A stretch of DNA of 34,787 nt from Ruminococcus sp. (lineage in GTDB: Bacteria > Bacillota > Clostridia > Oscillospirales > Ruminococcaceae): assembly GCA_017529875.1 (NCBI GenBank), contig JAFXNC010000032.1, forward strand, positions 1 to 34,787, read 5' to 3'. Under the pieces are notes generated by a model, which was not told the DNA's origin, did no database searches, and saw only the letters and a list, made by a program, of their open reading frames with translations. Shown here one piece after another: positions 7,742-16,134 of the stretch; the first letter of the stretch is position 1; every line of letters begins with the position of its first letter. Made by a program: the position numbers and the translations under genes.

Positions 7742-8288
7742 CTGTTTTTTTAATGCCGCTTTTTTTAATTCCGCCTTTTGTCTCACTTGCAAAGGACTTC
7801 TCACCCGGATCGACGGCGGGCGGGGCTTTGGAGGGAGCTCCGGGGGAGCAAATGGTTAGCAGGGTGGGTGGTCTTGCAGGACTGAGGGGTCCGGTTTGAA
7901 GGTAGGTATAGTAAACGTCGCCCCAGAATTCGCCGCCCCGACGAGCCTGGGGAAGTTTCTTGCTCGACGAGCTCGCAAGAAACCGGGGGCGGCAGCCCCG
8001 TTTGAAATAAGTTCGTCTGAACCCCCTCCCGCAGCTCTGCCTGCGGCTGTTTTTCCGTCGATCTGCACAAAACCTCAACATATACGGCGTCCGTCAAGCG
8101 AGGGGCGTCGGGGGGTGTTTTGATCTGCTGTTTTAGTGCATATATGAACACATATGCACATGATACTGGGGGATCTCCGCTGACACTGCGTGGTTTTACA
8201 CGGCGGGGAGGTGCCGGGACAGGCTCATTTCCGGGGATTTAGCAATTGTGTAAATATACAAAATGTCAAATCTCCGGGCGGGTTTTTG
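7742..8288. other. Long non-coding stretch rich in inverted repeats
   Basis: About 550 bp lie between the glgA and ABC-transporter promoters. Open frames up to 116 codons exist on the minus strand, but they overlap each other in different frames, lack ribosome sites and encode proline/arginine/serine-rich sequences with no recognisable domain. Folded structures are prominent: GTTTCTTGC/GCAAGAAAC around 7957-7985 flanked by GCCGCCCC/GGGGCGGC; GTGCATAT (8136-8143)/ATATGCAC (8152-8159); and CCGGGGATTT (8231-8240)/AAATCTCCGG (8268-8277). I regard it as repeat-derived or regulatory DNA, not genes. Confidence 0.55.
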
Positions 8289-8317
8289 TTGACAAACCTT
8301 GTCCGGCAGGTTACAAT
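8289..8317 (+). promoter_or_regulatory. Promoter of the ABC transporter operon
   Basis: A perfect TTGACA (8289-8294), a 17-bp spacer and TACAAT (8312-8317). Transcription would start near 8324 and give a leader of about 130 nt. Confidence 0.8.
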
Positions 8318-8325
8318 AATTTATA

Positions 8326-8341
8326 GTTAGCAAATACTAAC
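8326..8341. promoter_or_regulatory. Candidate operator at the ABC operon transcription start
   Basis: GTTAG, six bases, CTAAC is a perfect dyad directly downstream of the -10 box. A protein bound here would block initiation. No regulator gene is adjacent, so the binding factor is unknown. Confidence 0.4.
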
Positions 8342-8452
8342 GCACAGATAAAGAATTCCCGGTTTTGGTGTGTACCGTTCGATGCAGATACTATGCCGCC
8401 GCCAGGCGTCGGCTGCCGGACCGGGAGAAAAGAACAAAAGGAGAGATGCAAA

Positions 8453-9151
8453 ATGTTTCTGGAGATCAGCGGGATCAAGAAAAGCTTCGGTGAGGGCGAG
8501 AGCCGGGTGGAGGTGCTAAAGGGCATCGACGCGCAGATCGAGAAGGGGGAGTTCACCGTGCTGCTGGGGCCTTCGGGCTCGGGCAAGAGCACTCTGCTCA
8601 ACATAATCGGCGGCATCGACTCCGCCGACGAGGGCTACATCTCGATAAACGGCGAGAAGACCCGTGACATGAACGAAAAAGCCCTGACCCTCTACCGCAG
8701 AAAGCACTTAGGGTACATCTTCCAGATGTACAACCTTATCCCGAACCTGAACATCAAGGAGAACATCGAAGTCGGCGCCTACCTCAGCGATTCCCCTCTC
8801 GACGTTGACGAGCTGCTCAAAGCCCTCGGTCTCTACGAGCACCGCCACAAGCTGCCCAATCAGCTCTCCGGCGGTCAGCAGCAAAGGACGGCTATCGGCA
8901 GGGCGGTCATCAAGAACCCCGATATCCTGCTCTGTGACGAGCCCACCGGCGCCCTCGATTACAAGACCTCCAAGGAGATACTTGGCATAATCGGCGACAT
9001 GAACAAGCGCTACGGCTCCACCATAGTCATGGTAACTCACAACGACGCTATCAAGAACATGGCTGACCGGGTCATCAAGCTCCGTGACGGTATGGTGAGA
9101 AAGAACTACCTCAACGAGACCAAGCTCACCGCCGAAGAGCTTGACTGGTAA
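8453..9151 (+). CDS. ABC transporter ATP-binding protein (MacB/LolD-type)
   Basis: This is the ATPase subunit powering the permease encoded next. The 232-aa protein has Walker A GPSGSGKST (residues 39-47), Q-loop glutamine 91, signature LSGGQQQR (138-145), Walker B ILLCDEPTGALD (158-169) and switch histidine 196 (VTHND). Members of this subfamily pair with FtsX-like permeases and export peptides, antibiotics or lipoproteins. The ATG at 8453 follows AAAGGAGAG by seven bases; the open frame extends 20 codons upstream but without a ribosome site. The permease begins 14 bp after the stop. Confidence 0.95.
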   Translation: MFLEISGIKKSFGEGESRVEVLKGIDAQIEKGEFTVLLGPSGSGKSTLLNIIGGIDSADEGYISINGEKTRDMNEKALTLYRRKHLGYIFQMYNLIPNLNIKENIEVGAYLSDSPLDVDELLKALGLYEHRHKLPNQLSGGQQQRTAIGRAVIKNPDILLCDEPTGALDYKTSKEILGIIGDMNKRYGSTIVMVTHNDAIKNMADRVIKLRDGMVRKNYLNETKLTAEELDW

Positions 9152-9165
9152 CGGAGGGCGCGGCT

Positions 9166-11436
9166 ATGAAAAACCCCCTCAACAGGCGGCTGCCGCGGGA
9201 GCTGAAAGCGGAGCTGCCCAAGTACCTGATCATTTTTCTGTTCTTCGTAATGACTATCTCGGCGGTGTCGGGATTCCTGATCTCAGACTACAGCCTGCAA
9301 AAGGCCACTGACGAGAGCTTTGAAAAGTTTAAGATCGAGCACGGCAACTTTGAATACGCCCGGCGCCCCTCAGCGGAGGAGCTGACCGCCGTTGAGAGCG
9401 AGGGCGGCATAAAGGTATATGAGAACTTCTACAAGGAAGAACTGGTTCAGAGCTTTGACTGTCAGGACTGTACTTTCCGGGTCTTCGGGGAGAGGAAGGA
9501 TATCGACCTCGTTGACGTCTGGGAGGGTAAGCTGCCCGGAACAGACAGCGAGCTGGGCATCGACAGGCTGTTCGCCAAGAACCATGACCTATCCGTAGGG
9601 GGTAAGATAAAGTTCGCAGACAAAGAGTTCACCATAAGCGGTATCGTTGCCCTTTCGGATTACTCCTGCCTGTTCCAGAACCCCTCGGATATGATGTTCG
9701 ACAACGACAAGTTCGGCGTGGGCGTGCTGACCGACGCAGGCTTTGCCTCTGTCCGGGAGGATCATATCCATTACAGTTACAGCTGGCTTTACAATGACAA
9801 GCCCTCCGGCGAGACTGCCGAAAAGGACGCCGCAGAGGAGCTTGTAAAGACCCTGTCCGCCCACGGCACTGTGGAGCAGTTCATCCCGGCCTACTCCAAT
9901 AAGGCCATACAGTTCGCCCTCAACGACATGAAGGGCGACTCCATGGGAATAGTCATCTTCCTGTACATCGTGGTGATGATACTGGCGTTCGTGTTCTCCA
10001 TAACTATCAGCAACACCATAACCAGGGAGGCGGGAACTATCGGAACGCTCCGCGCCTCGGGCTACAAGCGTTCGGAGCTGGTGCGCCACTACATGATACT
10101 GCCCATGCTTTCCCTTGCGGCAGGCGCGGTGGTGGGCAACGTTCTGGGCTACACCCTGCTCAACGACATATTTGCCGCCGCATATCTCAACAGCTACTCC
10201 CTGCTCACCTATGAGACGATCTTCACCCCGGAGGCCTTTGTCAAGACCACCCTCATACCCTTCGGGCTCATGTTCCTGATAAACCTGATAATGCTGGTGA
10301 CGAAGCTGCGGCTGTCGCCTCTGCGTTTCCTGCGCCACGACCTGCGGAGAAACGGCAGGAAGAAGGCCTTCCGCCTCAACACAAAGATACCCATTATGAT
10401 AAGGTTCAGGCTCAGGGTCATCTTCCAGAACCTGCCCAACTATATCATGATATTCGTCGGGGTGCTGTTTGCGGAGTTCATGATGATGTTCTCCCTGATC
10501 TTCGGACCCATGCTGGACACATTCCAGGATAACACCGTTGACAACCTCCTTGCCGGCTGCCAGTACATACTGAAAGTCCCCGCCCCCACGGAGACCGAGG
10601 GCGCCGAGGCCTACACCGCCGCCTCTCTCAAAACTATCGGGAGCGAGACCGGCATCATTGAGGAGGACGTTACCCTCTACGGCATAGCCCCGGACAGCAA
10701 GTACGTCACCGTCAGCTCCGGAAAGGGCAGGGTAGATATCTCCACTGCCTACCACAAGAAGTATCAGGTGGACATCGGCGATACCATAAGGCTCAAAGAC
10801 CAGTACGGCGGCAAGATATATGAGTTCACGGTAGGCGGCTATTATGAGTACCCGGCGATAATCGCGGTATTCATGGACAAAGACGAGCTCAACTCGGCAA
10901 TGGGTCTGGAGGAGGGCTATTTCAACGCCTACTTCTCGGACAGCACCATTGAGGACATCCCCGAGAAGTACATCGCCACCCGCATAACCGAGACAGAGCT
11001 TACAAAGACTTCGAGACAGCTCATGCGCTCCATGGGCAGCATGATGATAGTGTTCACGTTATTCGGCAGCATTATCTATGTGCTGGTCATCTACCTGCTG
11101 GCGAAGATCATCATTGAGAAGAACACCCAGTCCATCTCCATGACCAAGATACTTGGCTACAACAACGGCGAGATCAACTCGCTGTACATCCACTCCACCA
11201 CCATCGTAACGCTGCTGTCCCTTGTGATCGGGCTGATACTGGGCGACCGGCTGCTGTCGATAGTGATGTTCGAGGTGTTCAAGGGCTACTCCGGCTGGTT
11301 CGAGTACACCATGCCTATTGAGGTAGTGCTGAAGGTGCTGGGTCTGGGCGTCGTGACCTACCTGGCGGTAGTGCTGATACTGAGCCGCAAGGTCAAGAAG
11401 ATCCCCCTGGGAGAGGCGCTGAAAAACACAGAATGA
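9166..11436 (+). CDS. ABC transporter permease with two FtsX-like domains
   Basis: This 756-aa membrane protein is the partner of the upstream ATPase. It has one N-terminal helix (about residues 18-40), then an extracellular domain of roughly 210 residues, then three helices between about 260 and 385. A second such unit follows: a helix at about 425-445, another extracellular domain, and three helices between about 622 and 750. This duplicated FtsX/MacB-like arrangement is typical of Firmicute exporters, including those acting on antimicrobial peptides. The motif TREAGTIGTLRASGYKRSEL (near 285) is the usual cytoplasmic coupling loop, repeated as NTQSISMTKILGYNNGEI near 660. The substrate is unknown. 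The GGAGGG ribosome site precedes the ATG. Confidence 0.92.
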   Translation: MKNPLNRRLPRELKAELPKYLIIFLFFVMTISAVSGFLISDYSLQKATDESFEKFKIEHGNFEYARRPSAEELTAVESEGGIKVYENFYKEELVQSFDCQDCTFRVFGERKDIDLVDVWEGKLPGTDSELGIDRLFAKNHDLSVGGKIKFADKEFTISGIVALSDYSCLFQNPSDMMFDNDKFGVGVLTDAGFASVREDHIHYSYSWLYNDKPSGETAEKDAAEELVKTLSAHGTVEQFIPAYSNKAIQFALNDMKGDSMGIVIFLYIVVMILAFVFSITISNTITREAGTIGTLRASGYKRSELVRHYMILPMLSLAAGAVVGNVLGYTLLNDIFAAAYLNSYSLLTYETIFTPEAFVKTTLIPFGLMFLINLIMLVTKLRLSPLRFLRHDLRRNGRKKAFRLNTKIPIMIRFRLRVIFQNLPNYIMIFVGVLFAEFMMMFSLIFGPMLDTFQDNTVDNLLAGCQYILKVPAPTETEGAEAYTAASLKTIGSETGIIEEDVTLYGIAPDSKYVTVSSGKGRVDISTAYHKKYQVDIGDTIRLKDQYGGKIYEFTVGGYYEYPAIIAVFMDKDELNSAMGLEEGYFNAYFSDSTIEDIPEKYIATRITETELTKTSRQLMRSMGSMMIVFTLFGSIIYVLVIYLLAKIIIEKNTQSISMTKILGYNNGEINSLYIHSTTIVTLLSLVIGLILGDRLLSIVMFEVFKGYSGWFEYTMPIEVVLKVLGLGVVTYLAVVLILSRKVKKIPLGEALKNTE

Positions 11437-11477
11437 TCTGTGGGCTGCCCTCACTTGTGAATATTTTTCTCTCCCTC

Positions 11478-11506
11478 TTGAAAATCCCCCGTGAATCTGC
11501 TATAAT
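11478..11506 (+). promoter_or_regulatory. Promoter of the 66-aa membrane protein gene
   Basis: TTGAAA (11478-11483), a 17-bp spacer and TATAAT (11501-11506) preceded by TGC (extended -10). Confidence 0.8.
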
Positions 11507-11536
11507 GGTATGAGAATAACAAAAGGGAGCGATAAT

Positions 11537-11737
11537 ATGTCCGGGGGAACCGCCAGGAATACGGCAAGGAAGAAACCCAAATACAGGCTCGGCCTGCTCA
11601 TAATAGCGTCGCTGATAGTCCTCGGTGTGACCTTTGCGGCATATATGATAAACACCACCCTCGAGGATACCCTCATCAGCGAGAGAGGCAAGTCGGTCGT
11701 GACCCATAACTACGATTACGACTCGCAAGCCGGGTAA
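11537..11737 (+). CDS. Small single-pass membrane protein, 66 aa, unknown
   Basis: I do not recognise the family. The start is the ATG at 11537, preceded by AAAGGGAG; an upstream in-frame ATG at 11510 sits at the transcription start and is rejected. The basic N-terminus (residues 5-16, RNTARKKPKYR region) precedes one hydrophobic helix at about 17-38 and a 28-residue polar tail. By the positive-inside rule the tail should be outside. It is free-standing: its own consensus promoter lies upstream and an intrinsic terminator begins 15 bp after the stop. This makes a real gene likely despite its size. Confidence 0.7.
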   Translation: MSGGTARNTARKKPKYRLGLLIIASLIVLGVTFAAYMINTTLEDTLISERGKSVVTHNYDYDSQAG

Positions 11738-11751
11738 CTTACAGCAAATAA

Positions 11752-11798
11752 CAACGCCTGCGTGAAGCTTTGCACTTCGCGCAGGCGTTTTGCTTTTG
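11752..11798 (+). terminator. Intrinsic terminator
   Basis: The stem AACGCCTGCG (with an inner TGAAG/CTTC part) pairs with CGCAGGCGTT and is followed by TTTGCTTTT. It follows the 66-aa gene and may also serve the minus-strand operon ending at 11857. Confidence 0.8.
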
Positions 11799-11856
11799 TG
11801 AGGCGGCACGGGGCGGTGTTCAGTAAATTGCTGCGCCGCTCCGCTCATTGTCTCAT

Positions 11857-13155
11857 TTAGTCGGGAGGATATTCCTCCTCAGGGAGCATGATGAAGGTCA
11901 TCACAAGATGTTCCTCGTCTGGGATGTATTCGTAGCGCATGGTGTTTATGGGGGTGTCGTAGATATACAGCGAATCCAGCACCTCGAAGATGTGGCAGTC
12001 CTCGAACTCATAGGTGTAGACCTCGTCGTATACGCTCTCGTCCGAGAAACCCAGCTGGAAGATCAGCTCGCCCTTTTCGAGAGCCGCCTCGCAGCTGCGC
12101 CGGAAGACGTCGTCAGCCTGATCGGCGGAGGTGATGTACTGTCCGGTGTGGCAGAAGTAGGTGCCGTCCTCATAGGCAGCCATGGGGTATTTCATCATCA
12201 GCGACTCGCCGAAGGAGTGGTCGATCTGTATGCGCTCATCGCTGACGCCGAAGTATTCGTAGTGGATGAAATCGTAGTTTGAGGATCCCTCAGCTGCCGG
12301 GTTGCCGTTGGCGTCGGTGGGATCGTCCCAGGTGACGTCGAAGTTGTACCAGCAGCCGTCGAGCTGTGCCTTGTTCCACATATGGAGCTCCTGTCCGTCC
12401 ACCTCGGAGCTGCCGCTCACGGGCAGGCAGGGGATGCCGACCTTATCGCAGAGCAGGCACAGCGCCTTTGAGTAGCCCTCGCAGACGGCCTTTCCGCGCA
12501 CAAGACAGCCGTAGGCGCACCAGGCGTCGTCTTCGTCCTTGTCGTAGTCGCAGTGCTTTATGATGTAGTCGTGGATAGTGAGCAGCTTATCGTAATCGCT
12601 GAGCCCCTCGGTCTTCGCCGCGATCTGCTCCGCGGTGAGGTCAAGCTCCTGGAGGGCGTCGGCGATATCGGGCTTGCTGAGCCGGTACTTGAAATAGGCG
12701 TTGACGGCGTTGCCCTGACTGTCCCGGTCTATCTCGTAATAGTGCTCTACCCAGCCCAGCGACGGCTCGCAGCAGCGCAGCATATCAAAGAGTGATGTGA
12801 ACTCGTCCTCCGGCAGCTCGCAGCCCCGGAGGCTGATCTGACTGCTGTGCTCGTTCATGCCCTGGAGCAGGACCTTCGCAGCGGCGTTGACGGTGCTGTC
12901 GTTCTTCTGAGCGAGGTAATACTGGGTGGCGTAGGAGAATGTTATCTCCGGTTCCTCAGGGGGCTCGGATTCGTCCGGGCGGGAGACGATCTCCGCCTCG
13001 GAAGGCGTCTTGCGGGAGGAGGATTCCGCTCTGGTGATCTCAGAGACCTTATGGGGCCAGTTGTCGCTGCTGTCGCCGCCTGCGTCGGCACAGCCTGTCA
13101 GCAGCATGGCCGCCAGCATCACAGCCAGTACTGAGTGAAGCAGTTTTCTGTTCAT
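11857..13155 (-). CDS. Lipoprotein with transglutaminase-like domain
   Basis: This is a predicted surface lipoprotein of 432 aa. The signal peptide ends in lipobox LTGC (cysteine 22). An acidic, proline-rich linker (about 40-70) leads to a transglutaminase-like (papain-fold) domain. The triad is visible: cysteine 225 in GKAVCEGYSKA, histidine 258 in ELHMWNKA and aspartate 273 in NFDVTWDDP. Such domains act as proteases or amide-modifying enzymes on cell-surface targets. The region after about 290 is not recognised. Its start overlaps the stop of the upstream CBS-domain gene by 4 bp (ATGA), so the two are translationally coupled. The ribosome site is GGAGGG. Confidence 0.88.
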   Translation of the reverse strand: MNRKLLHSVLAVMLAAMLLTGCADAGGDSSDNWPHKVSEITRAESSSRKTPSEAEIVSRPDESEPPEEPEITFSYATQYYLAQKNDSTVNAAAKVLLQGMNEHSSQISLRGCELPEDEFTSLFDMLRCCEPSLGWVEHYYEIDRDSQGNAVNAYFKYRLSKPDIADALQELDLTAEQIAAKTEGLSDYDKLLTIHDYIIKHCDYDKDEDDAWCAYGCLVRGKAVCEGYSKALCLLCDKVGIPCLPVSGSSEVDGQELHMWNKAQLDGCWYNFDVTWDDPTDANGNPAAEGSSNYDFIHYEYFGVSDERIQIDHSFGESLMMKYPMAAYEDGTYFCHTGQYITSADQADDVFRRSCEAALEKGELIFQLGFSDESVYDEVYTYEFEDCHIFEVLDSLYIYDTPINTMRYEYIPDEEHLVMTFIMLPEEEYPPD

Positions 13156-14474
13156 ACGCCCTCCTTTTCCTTTCGGTCTATGACTGCGCGGAGCTTTTCA
13201 ACTGACTTGCCTCCTGCACGTATTGCCGTAAATTCTACGTTCCCCCACCTTACTGTGGCGTTCTCGCCCTGAGCCGGGATGTGTCCCAGCTGCTCGGTGA
13301 AGAACCCTCCGATAGTGTCGCTGGGGCAGTCCTCCGGGGGTTCGAGACCCAGTTCTTCAAAGACTTCGTCCAGATCGGCCTTGCCGGAGATGTCGAAGGT
13401 GTTGGGGGTTATCTCCTGTATGTCGGGGATCTCGTTGTCGTATTCATCCTGTATCGAACCGACTATGGCTTCAAGCAGATCCTCCATGGTGACTATGCCG
13501 GCAGTGCCGCCGTACTCGTCCACCACCACGGCTATCTGGGTCTTCTGTGAGGTGAAGTCTTCAAGCAGGTCGTCGCAGCGGAAGCTCTCGGGGATGTACT
13601 TGATCTCGCGTATCAGTTCCTTTATGGGTCTGTCCTGAGGCTCGCCGCTGACTGCCGAGCGCAGCAGATCCTTGGCGAAGACCACGCCGGTTATCCGGTC
13701 GATGCTGCCGTCGTAAACAGGCAGCCGGGAGAAACCCTTATCAATGACGACTTTCGCCGCCTCAGCCACGGTGCATCCTGCCGACACCGCCGAGACCTCT
13801 GTGCGGTGGGTCATTATCTCATGGACTTCAAGGTCGTCGAACTCGAAGATGTTGCTTATCATCTCGGCCTGGGATTCCTCGATGCCGCCGGTCTCGTTGA
13901 CGGCGTCCACCATCATGAGTATTTCTTCCTCAGTGACCTTATCCTCTAAGTCGGAGCGCCTTACCCCCACCAGCTTGAGCAGCAGCCCCGAAAATGAGGA
14001 CACCAGCAGCTCCAGCGGCAGGATGAGTTTGAGCACGATGCTGTACAGCCCGCAGGTGTTGAATGCGAACCGCTGACCGATCTTTCCGGCGGTGCAGAGG
14101 CGCTTGGGGAGCACGATGCCGAAGGTGCAGGCTAAAAACGCCGAGGCGCAGAGTATGATAAAGGTGGACAGCAGCAGCATACCCAGTCCCCCGCCGAGGG
14201 CGTCGGCGAAGCGGTGGGCAAATGTGACCTCCGCCCCCGCAGACACAGCCATAGCCAGCAGCGTGCGCAGTATGAGCCCTGACGTTATGAGCCTTGTGGG
14301 CTCGGACAGCAGCCTGCCCAAGGTCCTGCCGCGGCGTCCGCGCTGGGAGAGCTTTTCGGCCTCGCTGTCCTTGAGCTCGGTCAGAGAATTCTCGCAGGCG
14401 GTGAACAGCGCCATAAAAAATATCAGAGCGGTACAGATCAAGATACCAAGCCGGATCCGACTGTCATCATCCAT
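13152..14474 (-). CDS. CNNM/CorC-type membrane protein (DUF21, CBS pair, CorC/HlyC domain)
   Basis: This 440-aa protein belongs to the so-called hemolysin C/CorB family, now linked to magnesium or cobalt transport. The N-terminal DUF21 region has hydrophobic helices at about 8-26 (ending TACENSLTELK, the conserved start of the fold), 62-85, 95-120 and 135-165. A CBS pair follows at about 219-340 (EIMTHRTEVSAVSAGCTV; TAGIVTMEDLLEAIVGSIQD). The last 85 residues are the CorC/HlyC domain. The older name hemolysin is not evidence of toxicity. It has its own promoter and is followed, with 4-bp overlap, by the lipoprotein gene. Confidence 0.9.
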   Translation of the reverse strand: MDDDSRIRLGILICTALIFFMALFTACENSLTELKDSEAEKLSQRGRRGRTLGRLLSEPTRLITSGLILRTLLAMAVSAGAEVTFAHRFADALGGGLGMLLLSTFIILCASAFLACTFGIVLPKRLCTAGKIGQRFAFNTCGLYSIVLKLILPLELLVSSFSGLLLKLVGVRRSDLEDKVTEEEILMMVDAVNETGGIEESQAEMISNIFEFDDLEVHEIMTHRTEVSAVSAGCTVAEAAKVVIDKGFSRLPVYDGSIDRITGVVFAKDLLRSAVSGEPQDRPIKELIREIKYIPESFRCDDLLEDFTSQKTQIAVVVDEYGGTAGIVTMEDLLEAIVGSIQDEYDNEIPDIQEITPNTFDISGKADLDEVFEELGLEPPEDCPSDTIGGFFTEQLGHIPAQGENATVRWGNVEFTAIRAGGKSVEKLRAVIDRKEKEGV

Positions 14475-14506
14475 TAAGTGTTCAACTCCCTAAGTATTAT
14501 ACCCTT

Positions 14507-14535
14507 ATTATATCATATCATTACGGTACAGTCAA
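14507..14535 (-). promoter_or_regulatory. Promoter of the CNNM/lipoprotein operon
   Basis: On the minus strand TTGACT (14530-14535), a 17-bp spacer and TATAAT (14507-14512). Confidence 0.8.
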
Positions 14536-14587
14536 GCACTGTTCGGGGCTGAGCAGGCGGGAAAGGCCTGTCTCAGGTGCTTTTCGG

Positions 14588-14616
14588 TTGACGGAGGGCG
14601 CGGTATGTGATATAAT
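14588..14616 (+). promoter_or_regulatory. Promoter of the carbonic anhydrase gene
   Basis: TTGACG (14588-14593), a 17-bp spacer and TATAAT (14611-14616). It overlaps the longest possible reading frame and so fixes the start codon downstream, at 14663. Confidence 0.82.
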
Positions 14617-14662
14617 GATACTGCGGGACACCGCCTTACAGACTGAAAAAGGACGTGATGAT

Positions 14663-15235
14663 ATGAAGCTTGGACACGCGCTCAGCGCCGATGAAGCCCT
14701 TGAAAGGCTCAGACGGGGCAACGAGTATTATCTGACAGCCGACAGGGGCATCGGGGACATCTCTCCTGTCAGGAGGTTCAACACCTGCAACGAGGGGCAG
14801 AGACCCTATGCGGTCATCGTGACCTGCTCGGATTCGAGGGTCATCCCCGAGAGCATTTTCTCGGCGGGGATAGGGGAGCTGTTCGTTATCCGGGTGGCGG
14901 GCAACGTCATGGACGATCATCAGCTGGGCTCTGTGGAGTACGCGGCGGAGCATCTCGGCATACGCCTTGTGGTTGTGCTGGGACACGATCACTGCGGGGC
15001 TGTGGATGCAGCCATAAACCACGACCCTGAGGGGTATATCAAGTTCATCACCGACGAGATAAAGCTTGCCATAGGCGGCGAGCAGGACGACTACAAGGCC
15101 TGCTGCCTCAACGTGAAGCACAGCGCGGCGGTCATCGAGAGCAGCTTTGAGATACACCGTGAGGAGGAGCACGGCCTGAAAGTGGTCTGCGCCATGTACA
15201 GGCTCGCTGACGGCAGGGTGGAGTTCGGCATATAG
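14663..15235 (+). CDS. Beta-class carbonic anhydrase
   Basis: This is a zinc enzyme interconverting CO2 and bicarbonate, supplying bicarbonate to carboxylases. The 190-aa protein has TCSDSRV (cysteine 55 zinc ligand; aspartate 57-arginine 59 dyad) and GHDHCGAV (histidine 108 and cysteine 111, the other zinc ligands). The start is the ATG at 14663, preceded by AAAAAGGACGTG; upstream in-frame codons fall in the promoter. The next gene begins 10 bp after the stop, so a two-gene unit is likely. Confidence 0.93.
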   Translation: MKLGHALSADEALERLRRGNEYYLTADRGIGDISPVRRFNTCNEGQRPYAVIVTCSDSRVIPESIFSAGIGELFVIRVAGNVMDDHQLGSVEYAAEHLGIRLVVVLGHDHCGAVDAAINHDPEGYIKFITDEIKLAIGGEQDDYKACCLNVKHSAAVIESSFEIHREEEHGLKVVCAMYRLADGRVEFGI

Positions 15236-15245
15236 GGAGGATCAG

Positions 15246-16082
15246 ATGAAGCACATACCTGACAGCTATAAGCTTATAAAGATACGATACGAATCCAGCG
15301 CCGGCTCTATGGTGCATCACTCGGAGTTCGAGCTGGAGGCCTGCCCCGGTGAGGTCATTCGCGCAAGCTACTGGAGCGACTGCTATTTCAGTATGTCCGA
15401 GGAAAGGGCTGAGCCGGAAAAGCTCGCCGCCATAGACGGCAGTTATGTTACATCCGGCTTGGGAGAGAGGACGGTCAGGGAGCACATCCCCGCAGACAGG
15501 GCGCTGTGGGAGGCTCTTGCGGAGGAAGTCGAGTACCTCAAAGACCGGCTGACCCCGGTGAAAAACATCAAGCTCCCGCTGCCCGACCCGGATATCCGGA
15601 TACTGGACGGCGGCGACTATCAGCGGCTGTACCTGACCTGGGAGACCCCGGAGGGCGAGAAGACCGTGCAGTACTATCCCCCTTCGGGCAGGCGGTGGTC
15701 TACTGTCATTGACATCATCCACGAAATGGCGCGGCCTGTGGGCAGAGACCTGCACAGGGTAGGTAAGACACAGATGACAGAGTTCTTCTTAAAGACTCCG
15801 AAGTACTCCTATCAGATCACGCCGGTGAAGGATTCCGAGGATTATTATTTTTTCGTGCACGGGGACAAGTCGCCGGTCAGCAGGATCACCCGCAGTCAGT
15901 GGCTTACGGTGCGGGAGCATCTCAGCGGGCTCGATGTTTCGGGCTTTGGTGCCGGCAGGTACGAGAGCAGGTACTATCTGCGGCTCAAATACAACGACGA
16001 CATGAACAAAAACCTGGAGATCGACAAGAAGACTGCCGGGGCTATAAGGGAGTTCGTGAGGAAAAGCGTGCTCGGGGAATGA
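15246..16082 (+). CDS. Uncharacterised 278-aa protein
   Basis: I do not recognise this protein. It is preceded by GGGAGGATCAG, a good ribosome site, only 10 bp after the carbonic anhydrase gene. It has no signal peptide or membrane helix and is rich in tyrosine and charged residues. The first part (SSAGSMVHHSEFELEACPGE) and the middle (YQRLYLTWETPEGEKTVQYY) both read as beta-strands, suggesting a beta-sandwich-like protein. It ends just before an intrinsic terminator. Context alone does not suggest a function. Confidence 0.8.
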   Translation: MKHIPDSYKLIKIRYESSAGSMVHHSEFELEACPGEVIRASYWSDCYFSMSEERAEPEKLAAIDGSYVTSGLGERTVREHIPADRALWEALAEEVEYLKDRLTPVKNIKLPLPDPDIRILDGGDYQRLYLTWETPEGEKTVQYYPPSGRRWSTVIDIIHEMARPVGRDLHRVGKTQMTEFFLKTPKYSYQITPVKDSEDYYFFVHGDKSPVSRITRSQWLTVREHLSGLDVSGFGAGRYESRYYLRLKYNDDMNKNLEIDKKTAGAIREFVRKSVLGE

Positions 16083-16091
16083 GCCCGATGC

Positions 16092-16128
16092 AAAAACGGT
16101 ATATCTCAGCCGGAGATATACCGTTTTT
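16092..16128. terminator. Bidirectional intrinsic terminator
   Basis: AAAAACGGTATATCTC (16092-16107) and its exact complement (16113-16128) form a 16-bp stem with A-run and T-run on either side. It lies between convergent genes and serves both. Confidence 0.92.
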
Positions 16129-16134
16129 CTGTGT

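Noticed and set aside
7801..8151. 116-codon minus-strand frame as a gene
   Set aside because: No ribosome site, overlapping alternative frames and a low-complexity product; treated as repeat-derived non-coding DNA.
9589..10755. 388-codon open frame on the minus strand in the ABC permease gene
   Set aside because: Antisense shadow; histidine/glutamine-rich product without domain or ribosome site.
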